From NCBI GenBank assembly GCA_023411375.1, contig JAEYOW010000018.1, forward strand, positions 1-64,000: a stretch of DNA of 64,000 bases, in the 5' to 3' direction. The position numbers and the translations under genes are program-made. The first letter of the stretch is position 1. Each line of letters opens with the position of its first letter. This stretch comes from Bacillota bacterium. GTDB taxonomy: Bacteria; Bacillota; Clostridia; Christensenellales; Aristaeellaceae. Below the pieces are notes generated by a model. It was not told the DNA's origin. It saw only the letters and a program-made list of their open reading frames with translations, and searched no databases. Below, piece by piece: positions 42,057 through 51,559 of the stretch.

Positions 42057-42936
42057 CGGCGTTTCCTCCCGCTTGCATAATGGCCTGCGACATGGCGCGC
42101 CGGCAAAGCTCGCCCGCCAGGTGCAGCCGGAACTCCCTGGACGCGCGCCAGCTTGTGCGCGGGCTGATGCCCTCCACGGCGGCGTGCGTAACGGCTTCGA
42201 GCGTTTCGGCGTCGGGCGCTTTGCCAACTGCCAACGCCTCCGCCGCCTCGCAGCGAATGGGGGTGGGCGCGGCGACGCCGTAGGCGATTCGCATGCGCTC
42301 AATCGCCTTTTTGTCCGGAGTCAGGCGCACGGTTACGGCGCAGCCCAGCGTGGAAATCTCCATCGCGGCGCGCTTGCCGTATTTGATGTAGCAGCCAAAA
42401 ACATTTTGATAGCTCTCTTTGGCGATTCTGATTTCACAAAGCACCTCATCATGCGCGCGGGTGGTTTTGCCCGCGCTTACATAGAAATCGCGCAGGGGCG
42501 TCAGGCGCTCGCCGTCCCTTCCGCGCAGCTTGAGCACCGCATCCAGCGCAAGCAGCGACGGGGCGCTGTCGGCGCTGGTAACGCCGTTGCAAAGATTGCC
42601 GCCAACCGTGCCCACATTGCGGATCTGCGGGCTGCCGACCTCGTCCACCGCCAGCCCCAGCATGGGAATATGCCGCTGGATAAGCGGATGATTGGTGATA
42701 TCCGTAAAGCAGGTTGCCGCGCCGATCACCAGCGTGCCGTCCGTTTCCATTAGAACGCCAGTCAGCTCCGGCAGGCCGTGAACGCTGACCAGCGGAATGC
42801 CCGCGTGCTTGCCCTCGCGGTTTTGCACAAGCACGTCCGTGCCGCCCGCGATGATCATCGCGCGCTCGTCCTCACACAGGGCGCGTATCGCGTCGGCCAC
42901 ATTCGCCGCCCGGTAAACCGATTGTACGTCAAACAT
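42049..42936 (-). CDS. xdhB: xanthine dehydrogenase FAD-binding subunit
   Basis: This 295-residue subunit matches E. coli XdhB in length. The FAD-binding (CO_deh_flav) domain shows AMIIAGGTDVLVQ at about 26-39 and GSPQIRNVGTVGGNLCNG, the classic FAD loop. A C-terminal domain follows. It passes electrons to NAD+. It overlaps both neighbours (xdhA upstream and xdhC downstream) by eight bases each. Confidence 0.95.
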   Translation of the reverse strand: MFDVQSVYRAANVADAIRALCEDERAMIIAGGTDVLVQNREGKHAGIPLVSVHGLPELTGVLMETDGTLVIGAATCFTDITNHPLIQRHIPMLGLAVDEVGSPQIRNVGTVGGNLCNGVTSADSAPSLLALDAVLKLRGRDGERLTPLRDFYVSAGKTTRAHDEVLCEIRIAKESYQNVFGCYIKYGKRAAMEISTLGCAVTVRLTPDKKAIERMRIAYGVAAPTPIRCEAAEALAVGKAPDAETLEAVTHAAVEGISPRTSWRASREFRLHLAGELCRRAMSQAIMQAGGNADV

Positions 42937-45241
42937 CCACTTTCGCCTCCTTGATCAGCCCGGCGCGGGCAAAGTGCTCAAACAGCTTCTGCGGCGCCAA
43001 CGGCAGCGAATCTACCGCCACGCCGGTCGCGTGAAGCACCGCGTTTCGAATCGCCGGCGCGGGCGCGATGGCCGGAGGCTCGCCCAGCGCCTTGTTTCCA
43101 TAGGGTCCGGTGGGGTCGTTCAGCTCCACAAAGTCGGTTTCCACATCCGGGCTGTCCATGCTGGTGGGCAGCTTGTAATCCAGTAGGTTGTCGTTCAGGG
43201 GCCTGCCGTTTTTATCAAACAGCATCTCCTCATACAGGCCGTAGCCCACGCCCATGCTTACGCCGCCGTGCACCTGCGCCGCGGCGAGCTGCGGGTTGAT
43301 GAGGATTCCGCTGTCGTGCACGGCCAAAAAGCGCAGAATTTTGACCTTGCACATCGGAATATCCACCTCCACCTCGGCAAAGCACGCGCCGGAGGCGATG
43401 GTATTATCCTTGCAATGGTGGCTGTATTCCGCGCTTAAATGCACGGAGTGCTTGAGACTGTACTGCGCCTCCAACGCAAGCTCCGTCATGGGCAGAAGCG
43501 CTTCGCCCGTCGCCGCGTCCACAATCTGGTCGTTTACTATATCCATCGTATCGGCCGCGCGCTCCAAAATTTCGGCGGCGTAGTCCAGAATGCGCGCTTT
43601 CAGGAGCTGCGCCGCCTTCTTGATGGCCGTTCCGCTCACATAGGTCTGGCGTGAGGCATAGGCGCCCGTGTCGAATGGGGAAATGTCGGTATCCTGGGTG
43701 GAAACGATGTGTACCTTGCCGTCCCCGATGCCCAGCGTTTCGGCGGCGATCTGCGTAAACACCGTATCAGCGCCCTGGCCGATCTCCGTCGCGCCCATCT
43801 GGAGCATCACCGTGCCGTCCTGGTTAAGCGTGAGGCGCGCGCCGGCGGTTTCCAGCGAGATGGGATACACGCCCGTTTTGTACACAAAAATCGCCATGCC
43901 GACGCCGCGACGGATATCGCCGGTCTGGTTTTGGTATTCCTTGCGCTTCTCGTCCCAATGGAAGGCCTTGCGCCCGCGCTCGATGCACTCGCGCATGCCG
44001 TAGCTGAGGAACGAAATGCCAGTGCCGGGGTCGCGGTACCCTTCCCGGATGCAGTTTTTCAACCGATATTCAATGGGGTCCATATGAAGCGCGAGCGCGA
44101 TATCGTCGCTCAGGCACTCGGCGGCAAAGTCCACCTGCGGAATGCCGTAGCCGCGCATCGCGCCGCCGGTTGGCAGGGTGGTATACGCCGTGTACGCGTC
44201 CGATTCCAGCACGCGTTCGTCATGGTAAAGCTGTTTAAAGGCCGCCGTGGAGTTGGCCACAATGGCATGCCCATGCGAGGCATAGCCTCCCTGCGACGAA
44301 TAGGCTGTCAGCTTGCGCGCCACCAGCGTGCCGTCGCGCCTGACAAGCGCCTTTATATCAAAGGAAATCGCGTGCCTGACGCGCGTGGCTGTGAAGGTTT
44401 CCTCCCGCGTGAATTCCAGACGCACGCACTGCCCGCCCACCTGCGTGGTAAGCCATGCGTTGAGCGGCTCGGTCAGCGCGTCCTGCCTGTTGCCAAAGCC
44501 TCCGCCAAGATAGGGTTTGATGACGCGGACGCGCCCGAGCGGGATGGACAGCGCCTGCCCGATGATACGGCGGATGATGTGCGGAATCTGCGTGGCGCTG
44601 ACCACGATAATCCTGTCGCCCTCCATGTAGGCGTAGGATTGCGGAAGCTCGATATGGCAGTGCTGAACCGCCTGCGTGGCGTAGGTTTTGACAAGCTCCA
44701 CACAATCCGGCTCGTCCGCCTTCGCCTCCTCATAGGTGCCCTCGCCCACAACAAAATGGCTGTGCGCGATCAAGTTATCGGGCCGCTCCTCATGAAGGGG
44801 ATGCTCGGTGTTTTCCATGGCCTCCCTGGGCGACAGCAGCGGCTCGTACTCCTCGTACTCCACCTTGACCAGCCGCGCCGCCTTCGCCGCCGCCAGCGGG
44901 GTGCGCGCGATCACGACGGCGATGTTATCGCCGTAAAGGCGCACATGGTCGTCCAAAAGCCGCCTGTCGCAGATATCCTGATGCGCCGGCTCGACGGACC
45001 ACGGGTGGCCTGCCGTTGGGAAGCAGGTTCTGGGCGCGTCAAAACAGGTCAAAAGCTTCACAAAGCCCTCGACCTTTTCGGCCTCGCTGCCGTCGATACT
45101 TTTGACGAGGCCGTGGGTGACCGTCGCGTGCACGATCTTTGCGTGAAGCGCGTTAGCCGGCGCGAGGTCGGCCGTGTATTTGGCCTGACCCGTCACCTTT
45201 TGAACAGCGTCCACGCGGGGGATGCTCTTTCCGACGCTCAT
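42929..45241 (-). CDS. xdhA: xanthine dehydrogenase molybdenum-binding subunit
   Basis: This 770-residue catalytic subunit holds the molybdopterin cytosine dinucleotide cofactor and hydroxylates a purine such as hypoxanthine or xanthine. The aldehyde-oxidase/xanthine-dehydrogenase fold is intact: GGFGNRQDALTEP, MRGYGIPQVDF, QMGATEIGQGADTVF and the catalytic Glu721 in KALGEPPAIAP. E. coli XdhA is of similar size. AGGAGG precedes the ATG, and the start overlaps the guaD stop by four bases. Direction in vivo (xanthine oxidation or urate reduction) is not decided by sequence. Confidence 0.95.
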   Translation of the reverse strand: MSVGKSIPRVDAVQKVTGQAKYTADLAPANALHAKIVHATVTHGLVKSIDGSEAEKVEGFVKLLTCFDAPRTCFPTAGHPWSVEPAHQDICDRRLLDDHVRLYGDNIAVVIARTPLAAAKAARLVKVEYEEYEPLLSPREAMENTEHPLHEERPDNLIAHSHFVVGEGTYEEAKADEPDCVELVKTYATQAVQHCHIELPQSYAYMEGDRIIVVSATQIPHIIRRIIGQALSIPLGRVRVIKPYLGGGFGNRQDALTEPLNAWLTTQVGGQCVRLEFTREETFTATRVRHAISFDIKALVRRDGTLVARKLTAYSSQGGYASHGHAIVANSTAAFKQLYHDERVLESDAYTAYTTLPTGGAMRGYGIPQVDFAAECLSDDIALALHMDPIEYRLKNCIREGYRDPGTGISFLSYGMRECIERGRKAFHWDEKRKEYQNQTGDIRRGVGMAIFVYKTGVYPISLETAGARLTLNQDGTVMLQMGATEIGQGADTVFTQIAAETLGIGDGKVHIVSTQDTDISPFDTGAYASRQTYVSGTAIKKAAQLLKARILDYAAEILERAADTMDIVNDQIVDAATGEALLPMTELALEAQYSLKHSVHLSAEYSHHCKDNTIASGACFAEVEVDIPMCKVKILRFLAVHDSGILINPQLAAAQVHGGVSMGVGYGLYEEMLFDKNGRPLNDNLLDYKLPTSMDSPDVETDFVELNDPTGPYGNKALGEPPAIAPAPAIRNAVLHATGVAVDSLPLAPQKLFEHFARAGLIKEAKVDV

Positions 45242-46533
45242 TCGGGTACACCTCCTGTTATTTCGGAGCCTTGCACAAATTTATGTTCGATAACGACGTC
45301 CTTTTCCAGATAGACGGCCCTTTCCAGCCTTTCCTGTATGCTGAGCGCGCCGGGCGCTTTCAGCCGGTGGTCGTTAAGCACCACGGCGTCGAAAAGATAG
45401 CCCGGCTCGAAGCTGCCGACCTTGCCAAAGAGCGTGCCGCCGCCCTTGGTACCCATATAGAACGCCTCGCACAGCGTAACGGGTCGCTCACGCATGCCCA
45501 TAAAATGGGCGCGCAGCTTGGAAAACTGTACCGCGTCCGTCATGGCGCGGAAGATGGACAAATCAAAACCGCCAGCCACATCGGTGCCCAGCCCCACGCG
45601 GATGCCCGCGTCCAGATACCTGCCAACAGGCGCGATGCCGGAGGAAAGGTTGGCGTTGGAGGCCGGGCAGTGCGATACCAGCACATCCTGCCGCCGGATC
45701 AGGTCAAATTCCGCGTCTGTTGGATGCACGCAATGCGCCATCACCGTGGGCGCGGCTCCGCCAAACAGGCCGTAGCGGGCGTACGCGCCGCCGTAGCTCT
45801 CGGCCCACGGGCAAAGCTCGCGCACCCATTCCACCTCGCTTACGTTTTCGGAAAGGTGGCTCTGCACGGGCAGGCCGTACGCCCTTTGAAGCTCGCCAAG
45901 CCCTTCCATCAGCCGGTCCGTGCACGATGGCACGAAACGGGGCGTGAGGATCGGCCTGGTGCGCTCAAACCGCGAAAGCGCCTGCTTGACCCATTTCTCG
46001 GTCTGTTCAAGCGCCTCGTCCGGCTCCGGGTCACGCAGGCCGTCCGGCGCGTTGCGGTCCATGTTCACCTTGCCCACCAGGCAGCGAAGCCCCGTTTTTT
46101 CCAGCATTTCCATCAGGCGCAGCGTTGCGGGAACATGAATCGTGCCGAAAACAGCCGCGCGCGTGGTGGCGCTTTGCGTAAGGGCGCTCACAAACTGGCC
46201 GTAGGCGCGCTCCGCATAGGCCAGATCGGCATAGCGCAGCTCCTGGGGAAAGGCGCGCCGGTCCAGCCAGTCGATCAGCTCCAAATCCATGCCAAGGCCG
46301 CGAAAGGCGTATTGCGGCGCGTGCACATGCGTATCGCACAGCCCGGGAATGATCAGGCAGTCCGTATACCGATAAAGAGGCAGCGCGGAAAAACGCTCCG
46401 GAAGCGTTGCGAACACGCCCGTAACATGGCCGCCCTCGCAGACGAGGTAGCCGTTTTCGGTGATGGAAAACGTGTTTTTATCAGGTGTATATACGATGTG
46501 GCCGGCCAATACAAAATGTTCGCCGCCGATCAT
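45238..46533 (-). CDS. guaD: guanine deaminase
   Basis: This 431-residue amidohydrolase converts guanine to xanthine and ammonia. Zinc ligands are seen in PGLCDTHVHAPQY, VQSHLSENVSEVEW, MAHCVHPTD and GLGTDVAGG. The segment FRGLGMDLELIDWL is characteristic of guanine deaminases. It heads the operon with xdhABC, so xanthine goes straight to the dehydrogenase. A consensus promoter lies about 60 bases upstream and GGGGGG about seven bases before the ATG. Confidence 0.95.
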   Translation of the reverse strand: MIGGEHFVLAGHIVYTPDKNTFSITENGYLVCEGGHVTGVFATLPERFSALPLYRYTDCLIIPGLCDTHVHAPQYAFRGLGMDLELIDWLDRRAFPQELRYADLAYAERAYGQFVSALTQSATTRAAVFGTIHVPATLRLMEMLEKTGLRCLVGKVNMDRNAPDGLRDPEPDEALEQTEKWVKQALSRFERTRPILTPRFVPSCTDRLMEGLGELQRAYGLPVQSHLSENVSEVEWVRELCPWAESYGGAYARYGLFGGAAPTVMAHCVHPTDAEFDLIRRQDVLVSHCPASNANLSSGIAPVGRYLDAGIRVGLGTDVAGGFDLSIFRAMTDAVQFSKLRAHFMGMRERPVTLCEAFYMGTKGGGTLFGKVGSFEPGYLFDAVVLNDHRLKAPGALSIQERLERAVYLEKDVVIEHKFVQGSEITGGVPE

Positions 46534-46593
46534 GGGAACACCCCCCTATTCGCTTGCTTCGCCCTCTCGAAAAGAAAAACACATCCATTACAT

Positions 46594-46622
46594 ATTATAA
46601 ATCCGACGGGCAATTATGTCAA
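46594..46622 (-). promoter_or_regulatory. consensus sigma-70 promoter of guaD-xdhABC
   Basis: TTGACA (46617-46622), exactly 17 bases and TATAAT (46594-46599) on the minus strand match the consensus in every position. Such a strong promoter would need a repressor for control; none is encoded next to it. Confidence 0.9.
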
Positions 46623-46657
46623 AGCTTTAGCGGACGATATTTTTGAAGGTGCGCCGG

Positions 46658-46694
46658 GCGGGACGTTGAAGGCTATATGCCCTCAACGTCCCGC
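46658..46694. terminator. strong hairpin between small gene pair and guaD promoter
   Basis: The perfect 12-bp stem GCGGGACGTTGA / TCAACGTCCCGC with a 13-nt loop lies 54 bases after the small-gene stop codon and 36 bases before the guaD -35 box. It has no T-run, so it may be a terminator of the small genes or a protein-binding palindrome. Confidence 0.55.
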
Positions 46695-46747
46695 AGCCTA
46701 TGGAGTTTGTGCGTATTTGTTTTTCATTTGCCAGAATGTTTGGCGGA

Positions 46748-47035
46748 CTATTCCTTCGTCAAATCAAACTGCTTTAAAATTTCGTAAGCGTCCAGCATCC
46801 CAGCCATGTAGGTATTCACGCGGCGGTCATATTCCCTCTCCTCTTTTTTTGCAATCAGCGTGTCAATTACGTACCTTTGATCCTCCGACAATTCCAGCTG
46901 ATCAAATAACTGGTTTGCTTTCTGTTCTTCCATGAGCCTTCTTTGATATTCCATGTCGTTTTCCAAAAGTTCATTTAATGTGCGGTTTTTCATGCTGTCT
47001 GCCGCCAGTTTTACTAATTCCTTTGCTTCGCTCAT
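46748..47035 (-). CDS. small helical hypothetical protein, DUF6809-like
   Basis: This 95-residue protein is charged and almost wholly helical (ELVKLAADSMKNRTLNEL, EEQKANQLFDQLELSEDQR, KKEEREYDRRVNTYMAGMLD). The LSEDQR..I......EY......Y..G..DA pattern resembles the DUF6809 family of small clostridial proteins with no known function. The ATG at 47035 follows GAGGAG by seven bases; a longer frame to 47089 would overlap the Arc-like gene. Its base composition is A/T-richer than its surroundings. It is second in a pair with the Arc-like gene. Confidence 0.68.
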   Translation of the reverse strand: MSEAKELVKLAADSMKNRTLNELLENDMEYQRRLMEEQKANQLFDQLELSEDQRYVIDTLIAKKEEREYDRRVNTYMAGMLDAYEILKQFDLTKE

Positions 47036-47085
47036 TTTTTGTCTCCTCTTTGCTTTTTTCTTCCGCAACATCATAACGCGGCGAA

Positions 47086-47256
47086 TCATTCATCCGTGAT
47101 TTTGCCGTGTTCATGTTCAAATTTATCTATATGTTTTTTCATTATTAATACAATTTCACGGTTAGAGGAACGCGCATGATATTTAGCCACATATTTAAAT
47201 TTCTGCAAACAAACGGTATCAATCCGTATTGTAAATTTAGAAAGCCTAAATACCAT
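47086..47256 (-). CDS. Arc/MetJ-type ribbon-helix-helix protein
   Basis: This 56-residue protein has the Arc pattern: a beta strand (SKFTIRIDTVCLQKF), a first helix (KYVAKYHARS) and a second helix (SNREIVLIMKKHIDKFE). Proteins of this kind bind DNA as dimers and often act as antitoxins or autorepressors. The ATG at 47256 follows a G-run (GGGGGGA); a start 21 bases upstream is in frame. The DUF6809-like gene begins 50 bases after its end. The two could be a regulator-partner or toxin-antitoxin-like pair; no toxin fold is recognisable. Confidence 0.75.
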   Translation of the reverse strand: MVFRLSKFTIRIDTVCLQKFKYVAKYHARSSNREIVLIMKKHIDKFEHEHGKITDE

Positions 47257-47451
47257 TTGGATCCCCCCAAAAAGCAATTATAGTATTATCATACCGCCAA
47301 TAGCGATGGATAAAAGCGCATTGACGGCAGTATGACGGCATAAAATATTGTAGAATATCAAAAAACTCACAGGAAGTAACGTTTAACGTTTCCGCCTTAC
47401 TCCGCGTGCATTCTTCGCCAAAGTTTTAAGCCCGGTTTTGTCAAATACCCC

Positions 47452-47479
47452 TTCATAATCGGAAAAGTTATGCTATAAT
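47452..47479 (+). promoter_or_regulatory. promoter of the uric-acid gene cluster
   Basis: TTCATA (47452-47457), 16 bases and a perfect TATAAT (47474-47479) read towards ygeX. The transcript would have a leader of about 80 nt with a small hairpin (TGCCC...GGGCA, 47527-47542). The rest of 47257-47565 is A/T-rich, with a tandem AACGTTT near 47378-47391 and no gene. Confidence 0.75.
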
Positions 47480-47565
47480 ATTCAAGTAACGTAACAGGAA
47501 CGGCTTTCTATTATTTCGATTACAATGCCCCCCGAAGGGCAAACACAGGCAAAGGAGCGAAACAT

Positions 47566-48774
47566 ATGCCGACCATTCAATGGGAGCTTAACCATATGCC
47601 AAAGTCGGACGACCGGCGCCTTTCCGTCATGTCCACGGAAAGCGTGCAACGGGCGCGTGATTTCCATGAAAGCTTCCCCCAGTACAGCCAAACCCCGCTT
47701 TGCGCGTTGCCCGGTATGGCGGCGGAGCTGGGCCTCGCCGGATTTTTCGTCAAGGACGAATCCTACCGATTTGGCCTTAACGCCTTTAAGGTGCTGGGCG
47801 GTTCGTTTGCCATGGCGCGCTACATCGCGGCGCAAACCGGCCGCGGCATTGCAAAGACCGATTATGCCTACCTTACCGGCGATCAGCTTCGCGCGGATTT
47901 CGGCCAGGCCACGTTTTTTACCGCGACGGACGGCAACCATGGCCGCGGCGTGGCGTGGGCCGCCAACCGGCTGCATCAGAAAGCCGTGGTACACATGCCC
48001 AAGGGCACCGTCAAGCGCCGGTTTGACAACATCCGGGCCGAAGGCGCGGAGGTAACCATCGAGGAACTCAATTACGACGATTGCGTGCGCCTGGCGGCGA
48101 AGGAAGCCGCCGAAACGCCGCGCGGCGTTATCGTTCAGGACACCGCATGGGACGGCTATGAGGAAATCCCCGCCTGGATTATGCAAGGCTATGGCACCAT
48201 GGCCGCCGAGGCCGCCCAGCAATTGAGGGAAGCCGGAGTGGAGCGCCCGACGCACATTTTCGTACAGGCGGGCGTGGGCTCGCTCGCGGGCGCGGTGATC
48301 GGCTATTTCGCCAATCTTTTCCCCCATGACCCGCCCAGGATGATCGTAATGGAGGCGCAGGCGGCCGATTGCCTGTACCAAAGCGCCAAGGCCGGCGACG
48401 GCGGCATCCGCACCGTGGGCGGCGACCTTGCCACCATGATGGCGGGCCTTGCCTGTGGCGAGCCCAACACCATCTCGTGGGATATTTTGCGCAATCACGC
48501 GGACGCGTTCGTCTCCTGCCCGGACTGGGTGAGCGCGAAGGGCATGCGCATGCTGGGCTGCCCCGTAAAGGGCGACCCACAGGTGGTAAGCGGCGAGAGC
48601 GGCGCGGTGGGCATGGGGCTGATCGCCGCGCTGATGCAGTCGGACGCCTATGCCGGGCTTCGCGACGCGTTGGAGCTTGGCAGGGATTCACGAGTGCTGA
48701 TGTTCTCCACCGAGGGCGATACGGACCCCGATAATTACCGGGCCGTCGTATGGGACGGCATGCGGGTTGACTAA
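47566..48774 (+). CDS. ygeX: 2,3-diaminopropionate ammonia-lyase
   Basis: This 402-residue fold-type II PLP enzyme splits 2,3-diaminopropionate into pyruvate and two ammonia. The PLP lysine is Lys75 in [11 protein letters not shown], and the second catalytic residue is Asp122 in [10 protein letters not shown], close to the positions in the E. coli enzyme. The C-terminal STEGDTDP is also conserved. AAGGAG is eight bases before the ATG. It is the first gene of the cluster, as in the E. coli ygeX-ygeY neighbourhood, and would supply pyruvate as the carbon end product of purine breakdown. Confidence 0.96.
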   Translation: MPTIQWELNHMPKSDDRRLSVMSTESVQRARDFHESFPQYSQTPLCALPGMAAELGLAGFFVKDESYRFGLNAFKVLGGSFAMARYIAAQTGRGIAKTDYAYLTGDQLRADFGQATFFTATDGNHGRGVAWAANRLHQKAVVHMPKGTVKRRFDNIRAEGAEVTIEELNYDDCVRLAAKEAAETPRGVIVQDTAWDGYEEIPAWIMQGYGTMAAEAAQQLREAGVERPTHIFVQAGVGSLAGAVIGYFANLFPHDPPRMIVMEAQAADCLYQSAKAGDGGIRTVGGDLATMMAGLACGEPNTISWDILRNHADAFVSCPDWVSAKGMRMLGCPVKGDPQVVSGESGAVGMGLIAALMQSDAYAGLRDALELGRDSRVLMFSTEGDTDPDNYRAVVWDGMRVD

Positions 48775-48805
48775 CCGTAGAAACCAATACAGGAGGCGTT
48801 CATCC

Positions 48806-50086
48806 ATGGACTATTCAAAGATCAGGGAGGCCGCGCGGGGCTACGAGGCGGCCATGGGCAAGTTTCTTCGCGAACTGATAAAAATCCCGGGCGAGAGCTG
48901 CGGCGAGGAAGGGCACATCCTGCGTATCAAACAGGAAATGGAGGCCGTCGGCTTTGACCGTGTGGAAATCGACCCCATGGGCAATGTGCTGGGCTTTATG
49001 GGCGCGGGCGACAGGCTGATCGGCTTTGACGCGCATATCGACACCGTGGGCGTGGGCAACCGTTCAAACTGGGAATTCGACCCCTACGAGGGCTTTGAGA
49101 GCGATACCGAGATCGGCGGGCGCGGCGCCAGCGACCAGCTGGGCGGCATCGTATCCTCCGTGTACGGCGCGAAAATCATGAAGGATATGGGCCTGATTCC
49201 CGATGGGTATACGGTGCTGGTAACCGGCACCGTACAGGAGGAGGACTGCGACGGCCTATGCTGGCAGTACATCGTTAACGAAGACAAGCTCCGGCCCGAA
49301 TTCGTGGTTTCCACCGAACCCACGGACGGCGGCATTTACCGCGGCCAGCGCGGGCGCATGGAAATCCGTGTGGACGTAAAGGGCGTAAGCTGTCACGGCT
49401 CCGCGCCCGAGCGGGGCGATAACGCCATTTACAAGATGGCCGACATTTTACAGGACGTTCGCGCGCTTAACGAAAACGGCTGCGCTGAAACAGACAGGAT
49501 CAAGGGCCTGGTTAAAATGCTTGAACCCGCCTTCAATCCCAAATTTGAAGAAGCGCGCTTTCTTGGGCGCGGCACCATCACGGTTTCCGAGATTTTCTTT
49601 ACCTCGCCCAGCCGCTGCGCGGTGGCGGATTCCTGCTCCGTATCGCTTGACCGCCGCATGACCGAGGGCGAGACGTGGGAGAGCTGTCTTGAGGAAATCC
49701 GGCAGCTTCCGGCTGTGCGCAAATATGGCGCCGAGGTCAGCATGTACAGCTATGAACGCCCGTCCTGGAAGGGGTTGAGCTACCCCACGGAATGCTATTT
49801 CCCCACGTGGGTCATCCCGGCCGATCACCCCGTCACCAAAGCGCTGGTAGAAAGCCACCGGGGCGCTTACGGCGAGCCGCGCGTGGATAAGTGGACCTTC
49901 TCCACCAACGGCGTTTCCATCATGGGCCGCTTCGGCATCCCCTGCATCGGCTTCGGCCCGGGCAAGGAGGCGCAGGCCCACGCGCCCAACGAGCGCACCT
50001 GGAAGGCCGACCTGGTCCGCTGCGCGGCGGTATACGCGGCGCTGCCGGCGGAATATGCGCGGGGCGCCGGTGAAAAAGCTCGCTGA
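48806..50086 (+). CDS. ygeY: YgeY-family selenium-metabolism-linked peptidase-fold hydrolase
   Basis: This 426-residue M20-family metallohydrolase has zinc ligands in [31 protein letters not shown] and STEPTDGG. The dimerisation domain lies in the middle ([13 protein letters not shown]). The family is tied by context to selenium-dependent purine use; an amide or ureido hydrolysis step is likely, not peptide cleavage. The ATG at 48806 follows AGGAGG by nine bases. It is 31 bases after ygeX. A repeat unit begins right at its stop codon. Confidence 0.93.
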   Translation: MDYSKIREAARGYEAAMGKFLRELIKIPGESCGEEGHILRIKQEMEAVGFDRVEIDPMGNVLGFMGAGDRLIGFDAHIDTVGVGNRSNWEFDPYEGFESDTEIGGRGASDQLGGIVSSVYGAKIMKDMGLIPDGYTVLVTGTVQEEDCDGLCWQYIVNEDKLRPEFVVSTEPTDGGIYRGQRGRMEIRVDVKGVSCHGSAPERGDNAIYKMADILQDVRALNENGCAETDRIKGLVKMLEPAFNPKFEEARFLGRGTITVSEIFFTSPSRCAVADSCSVSLDRRMTEGETWESCLEEIRQLPAVRKYGAEVSMYSYERPSWKGLSYPTECYFPTWVIPADHPVTKALVESHRGAYGEPRVDKWTFSTNGVSIMGRFGIPCIGFGPGKEAQAHAPNERTWKADLVRCAAVYAALPAEYARGAGEKAR

Positions 50087-50253
50087 GGCGATCTTTTTCA
50101 CCGAAATACTGGTCGGAATGTTTTCGGCAGAGCCGAAAACTGCCCGCCCGACTGGGTGCTGCGCACGGCAAAGGTCCCGGCACAAATGCCGACCGCAGGT
50201 CAGCCGGTCGATACGAACTAGAATCAGAGGACCGCGGCCCTCCGATACCTCCC
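50085..50253 (-). repeat. dispersed intergenic repeat, copy B
   Basis: Read on the minus strand, this begins GGGAGGTATCGGAGG. It contains an imperfect version of the copy-A palindrome, about 50 extra bases, then CAGTCGGGCGGGCAGTTTT and an end GTGAAAAAGATCGCC. It corresponds block by block to 8495-8620. It fills most of the ygeY-ygeW gap and splits the otherwise tight operon. The remaining bases to 50332 are a GC-rich stretch and the ygeW ribosome site. Confidence 0.75.
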
Positions 50254-50332
50254 GGGGGGCGGCGAGGCTTCGCCTGCCGCTGCGCGCGCTCCCCTTTCCC
50301 CTCCCATCACATTTTGAAGGAGAATACCACCT

Positions 50333-51529
50333 ATGAGCAAGGCCACCCCCTTTCTGAGCACCTTAAAATCCCTTGATTTTTCCAAAATGTACGGCGGCGA
50401 TTTCTTTCTGACCTGGGAAAAAACCCGCGACGAGCTGGACGCCGTTTTTGCCGTGGCGGACGCGCTGCGCGCCATGCGGGAAGAAAACGTCTCCACCAGG
50501 GTTTTTGATTCCGGCCTCGGTATTTCGATGTTTCGCGACAACTCCACGCGCACGCGGTTTTCGTTTGCTTCGGCGTGCAACCTGCTGGGGCTGAACGTAC
50601 AGGATTTTGACGAGGGCAAAAGCCAGGTCGCGCACGGCGAAACCGTCCGTGAAACCGCCAACATGATCTCCTTCATGGCCGACGTCATCGGCATCCGGGA
50701 CGATATGTACATTGGCAAGGGCAACAAGTACATGCACGACGTGGTGGACGCGGTTTCCGCCGGTTACCGCGACGGCGTTTTGGAGCAGAAGCCCACCTTG
50801 GTCAACCTCCAATGCGATATCGACCACCCCACGCAGGCGATGGCGGATATGCTGCACCTCATTCACCACTTTGGCGGCGTCGAAAACCTGCGCGGCAAAA
50901 AGATCGCCATGACCTGGGCCTACTCCCCCTCCTACGGCAAGCCCTTGTCCGTCCCGCAGGGCGTGATCGGCCTGATGAGCCGCTTTGGCATGGATGTGGT
51001 GCTCGCCCATCCCGAGGGCTACGAGGTAATGCCCGAGGTGGAGGCCGTGGCCGCGCGCCAGGCGAAAGAATCCGGCGGCGGCTACCGCCGCGTAAGCTCC
51101 ATGGCCGAGGCCTTCGACGGCGCGGATATCGTCTATCCCAAGAGCTGGGCGCCCTTTGCCGCGATGGAAAAGCGTACCGGCCTGTACGGCGCGGGCGATT
51201 TCGACGGCATCAAGGCGCTGGAAAAGGAGCTGCTTGCCCAAAACGCCGTGCATAAGGACTGGGAATGCACCGAGGAGCTGATGCGTACCACCAAGAGCGG
51301 CAAGGCCGTCTATCTGCACTGCCTGCCCGCCGATATTTCCGGCGTAAGCTGCCAGGAGGGCGAGGTGGCCGCCAGCGTGTTTGACCGTTACCGCGACTCG
51401 CTCTATCAGGAGGCCTCCAACAAGCCCTATATCATCGCGGCGATGATTTTCCTTGCGAAGGTCCAAAACCCGGCCGGCACGCTTGAAGCGCTCCTTGAAG
51501 CCGGAAAGCCGCGCCATTTTCAGAAATAA
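50333..51529 (+). CDS. ygeW: YgeW-type knotted carbamoyltransferase
   Basis: This 398-residue protein is in the aspartate/ornithine carbamoyltransferase superfamily. The carbamoyl-phosphate motif is FRDNSTRTRFSF, with DHPTQAMADML and YLHCLPADISG completing the active site. The extra segments and length fit YgeW rather than OTCase, and the amino-acid-binding motif of OTCase is absent. In this setting it probably runs as a phosphorolytic carbamoyl-group remover that feeds carbamoyl phosphate to carbamate kinase. AAGGAG is ten bases before the ATG. Confidence 0.94.
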   Translation: MSKATPFLSTLKSLDFSKMYGGDFFLTWEKTRDELDAVFAVADALRAMREENVSTRVFDSGLGISMFRDNSTRTRFSFASACNLLGLNVQDFDEGKSQVAHGETVRETANMISFMADVIGIRDDMYIGKGNKYMHDVVDAVSAGYRDGVLEQKPTLVNLQCDIDHPTQAMADMLHLIHHFGGVENLRGKKIAMTWAYSPSYGKPLSVPQGVIGLMSRFGMDVVLAHPEGYEVMPEVEAVAARQAKESGGGYRRVSSMAEAFDGADIVYPKSWAPFAAMEKRTGLYGAGDFDGIKALEKELLAQNAVHKDWECTEELMRTTKSGKAVYLHCLPADISGVSCQEGEVAASVFDRYRDSLYQEASNKPYIIAAMIFLAKVQNPAGTLEALLEAGKPRHFQK

Positions 51530-51559
51530 GCATGCCTATGGCAGAAAGGGCCTGACGGT

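Noticed and set aside
43709..46935. Two plus-strand open frames of 534 and 554 codons
   Set aside because: They lie antisense to xdhA and guaD, whose motifs and ribosome sites are clear. Long antisense frames are common in GC-rich DNA, and the translated products resemble no family.
50363..51517. Minus-strand frame of 384 codons
   Set aside because: Antisense to ygeW, which has an intact carbamoyltransferase active site. The product is His/Val-rich with no recognisable fold.
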